The notes beneath the pieces were generated by a model. That model ran no database searches. It was not told the DNA's origin and saw nothing but the letters and a program-made list of their open reading frames with translations. A stretch of 7,116 nucleotides of DNA from an uncultured Eggerthella sp. (GTDB taxonomy: Bacteria > Actinomycetota > Coriobacteriia > Coriobacteriales > Eggerthellaceae). This document shows, in pieces, positions 6,247 through 7,116 of this stretch (position 1 is the first letter of the stretch; each line of letters begins with the position of its first letter). The position numbers and the translations under genes are program-made. The stretch covers positions 1-7,116 of the forward strand of contig CABRGJ010000041.1 in the NCBI GenBank assembly GCA_902470405.1, written 5' to 3'.

Positions 6247-6322
6247 TGGAGCCAACGGCCGGACTCGAACCGGCGACCTACGCATTACGAGTGCGTTGCT
6301 CTACCAACTGAGCCACGTTGGC
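6247..6322 (-). tRNA. tRNA-Thr, anticodon CGU, CCA end encoded
   Basis: The minus strand folds into a complete 76-nt cloverleaf. The acceptor stem GCCAACG/CGTTGGC, D stem GCTC/GAGC, anticodon stem ACGCA/TGCGT and T stem GCCGG/CCGGC are all perfectly paired. The anticodon loop is CTCGTAA, giving anticodon CGU, which reads the threonine codon ACG. The T loop is the standard TTCGAGT. Discriminator U is followed by genome-encoded CCA (plus 6247-6249). It has its own promoter and terminator and stands alone between two protein genes. Confidence 0.97.
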
Positions 6323-6380
6323 TTTTGCTGGTGAAGCGCCTTGCAGACTGACCACGAGCGCAATCACGAAGCAGTAACGA

Positions 6381-6409
6381 AGTATACCGAGAAACAACCA
6401 AAAAAACAA
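6381..6409 (-). promoter_or_regulatory. Promoter of tRNA-Thr
   Basis: On the minus strand the -10 is TATACT (plus 6381-6386, 5 of 6) and the -35 is TTGTTT (plus 6404-6409, 3 of 6), with a 17-bp spacer rich in T. Transcription would begin near 6374, leaving a leader of about 50 nt that is removed when the tRNA matures. Confidence 0.5.
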
Positions 6410-6410
6410 C

Positions 6411-6590
6411 CGTCGGGTGTCGAATGGCCTGCGTGCTCAAACCTTAGGTCGTTTTCGCCTACCATGGGAGAGTCGCCAACTGCGTTTAATGCGTGGCTAG
6501 CGACGAAGAGTCAAAATCTATGCTTCGGATGCTATCGAGAGGTTAACACCGAAGAACGCGACCGACGCAAGAGGAAAGTAATAAGACCGA
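6411..6590 (+). other. Intergenic/leader region upstream of the NSS transporter, possibly structured
   Basis: I see no gene here. A stem can form between GTCGC (6472-6476) and GCGAC (6500-6504). Scattered pieces resemble glycine-riboswitch core strings: GGGAGAG (6467-6473), CGAAGAGTCAAA (6504-6515), and ACACCGAAG (6546-6554). However, the CTCTCAGG partner strand expected in each aptamer is missing. I see no convincing promoter for the downstream gene. GAGG at 6571-6574 is the only SD-like site. Confidence 0.2.
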
Positions 6591-7116
6591 GTGCCACGCG
6601 AGCAATTCAAATCACGACTGGGCTTCATCCTTATCAGCGCAGGCTGCGCGATCGGGCTCGGCAACGTGTGGCGTTTTCCTTATGTTGTCGGCGAATATGG
6701 CGGTGCAGCGTTCGTGCTGTTCTACCTGGTATTCCTTGCTATCCTTGGCGTGCCGATCTTGGTCATGGAGCTTGCGGTTGGTCGTGCGAGCAAGAGATCG
6801 GTCGCCCAAGCATTCGACCGTCTAGAGCCGCAAGGAACGAAGTGGCACTGGTTTAAATGGGTAGCGCTCGCCGGACAGTATCTGCTCATGATGTTCTATA
6901 CGACCGTTGCGGGATGGATGCTTGCTTATATTCCAAAGATGGCAACGGCCGATCTTGCGACCATGGGTGCGACGGACACGAATGCCCTGTTTAGCGCCAT
7001 GCTCTCAAATCCCATCGAGCTGGTGTTATGGATGTTCCTTGCCTGTGCGATAGCGCTTTTCGTGTGTCATCTTGGTTTGCAAAAAGGAGTGGAGCGCGTT
7101 ACAAAAGTGTTGATGG
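6591..7116 (+). CDS. NSS-family sodium-dependent amino-acid transporter, N-terminal part (3' end outside window)
   Basis: An open frame begins at GTG 6591; the in-frame TAA at 6582-6584 rules out a longer start. It runs off the window with 175 residues visible, of roughly 450-500 expected. The start gives MPREQFKSRLGFILISAG, the normal length before helix 1 in this family. Helix 1 carries the LeuT-like sodium and substrate loop GCAIGLGNVWRFPY (18-31). Family members use the sodium gradient to import amino acids or related amines across the cytoplasmic membrane. The GQYLLMMFYTTVAGW block (about 92-106) is the other strong marker. Residue G22 sits where monoamine transporters have Asp, which favours an amino-acid substrate. 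The SD is poor: GAGG lies 16 bases before the GTG. Upstream DNA may hold a structured leader. It is unrelated by direction or spacing to the merR/MFS module. Confidence 0.9.
   Translation, partial: MPREQFKSRLGFILISAGCAIGLGNVWRFPYVVGEYGGAAFVLFYLVFLAILGVPILVMELAVGRASKRSVAQAFDRLEPQGTKWHWFKWVALAGQYLLMMFYTTVAGWMLAYIPKMATADLATMGATDTNALFSAMLSNPIELVLWMFLACAIALFVCHLGLQKGVERVTKVLM

Noticed and set aside
6247..6322. tRNA-Thr as an integration (att) site
   Set aside because: No second copy of the tRNA 3' end and no integrase are present in the window.
6341..6856. 171-codon plus-strand open frame across the leader and NSS start
   Set aside because: It overlaps the NSS transporter in another frame, shows no recognisable domain, and its start lies in the tRNA promoter region. 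The NSS frame from 6591 is unmistakable.
1..7116. CRISPR array, insertion sequence or toxin-antitoxin/defence cassette
   Set aside because: No regularly spaced repeats, transposase-like frames, terminal inverted repeats or small paired genes were seen.

Overview
The window looks like part of a bacterial chromosome of intermediate GC. Short, mostly adjacent genes, a CCA-encoding tRNA gene, Shine-Dalgarno (SD) sites and sigma-70-like promoters all fit a bacterium. The protein style (VanZ-RDD fusion, DHA3-type MFS exporter, MerR regulator, NSS transporter) reminds me of Coriobacteriia (Eggerthellaceae/Cryptobacterium-like Actinobacteria). That is an impression from memory, not a search result. 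The left 1.5 kb is visibly more AT-rich than the rest.

Layout, left to right. (a) 1-1478, + strand: the 3' end of one Gfo/Idh/MocA-type oxidoreductase overlaps by 4 bp a complete second one. The two are diverged paralogues and are probably the tail of a longer operon for an unusual sugar or surface glycan. (b) 1505-1939, - strand: a stand-alone MaoC-like (R)-enoyl-CoA hydratase with its own good promoter, whose -35 element lies in a perfect 15-bp inverted repeat (possible operator). (c) 2069-5091, - strand: an MFS exporter followed by a VanZ-RDD membrane protein with a long hydrophilic tail, apparently one transcript. (d) 5092-5209: a compact divergent control region. (e) 5210-6232, + strand: a MerR-family activator with a large C-terminal effector domain. 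(f) 6247-6322, - strand: tRNA-Thr(CGU) with its own promoter, and a terminator that overlaps the merR stop codon. (g) 6323-6590: intergenic/leader DNA. (h) 6591-7116, + strand: the 5' part of a sodium:neurotransmitter-symporter-family transporter, running off the window and starting at GTG.

The best-supported functional unit is the merR / MFS / VanZ-RDD module. The MFS promoter has the hallmark MerR-activated layout: TTGACC, a 19-bp spacer carrying a dyad, then TAGCAT. The likely logic is that the MerR protein binds a toxic compound through its C-terminal domain, remodels this over-long promoter and switches on the exporter plus the envelope protein. The tRNA, hydratase and sugar oxidoreductases look like unrelated neighbours. 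I found no CRISPR array, insertion sequence, phage gene or clearly novel defence system.
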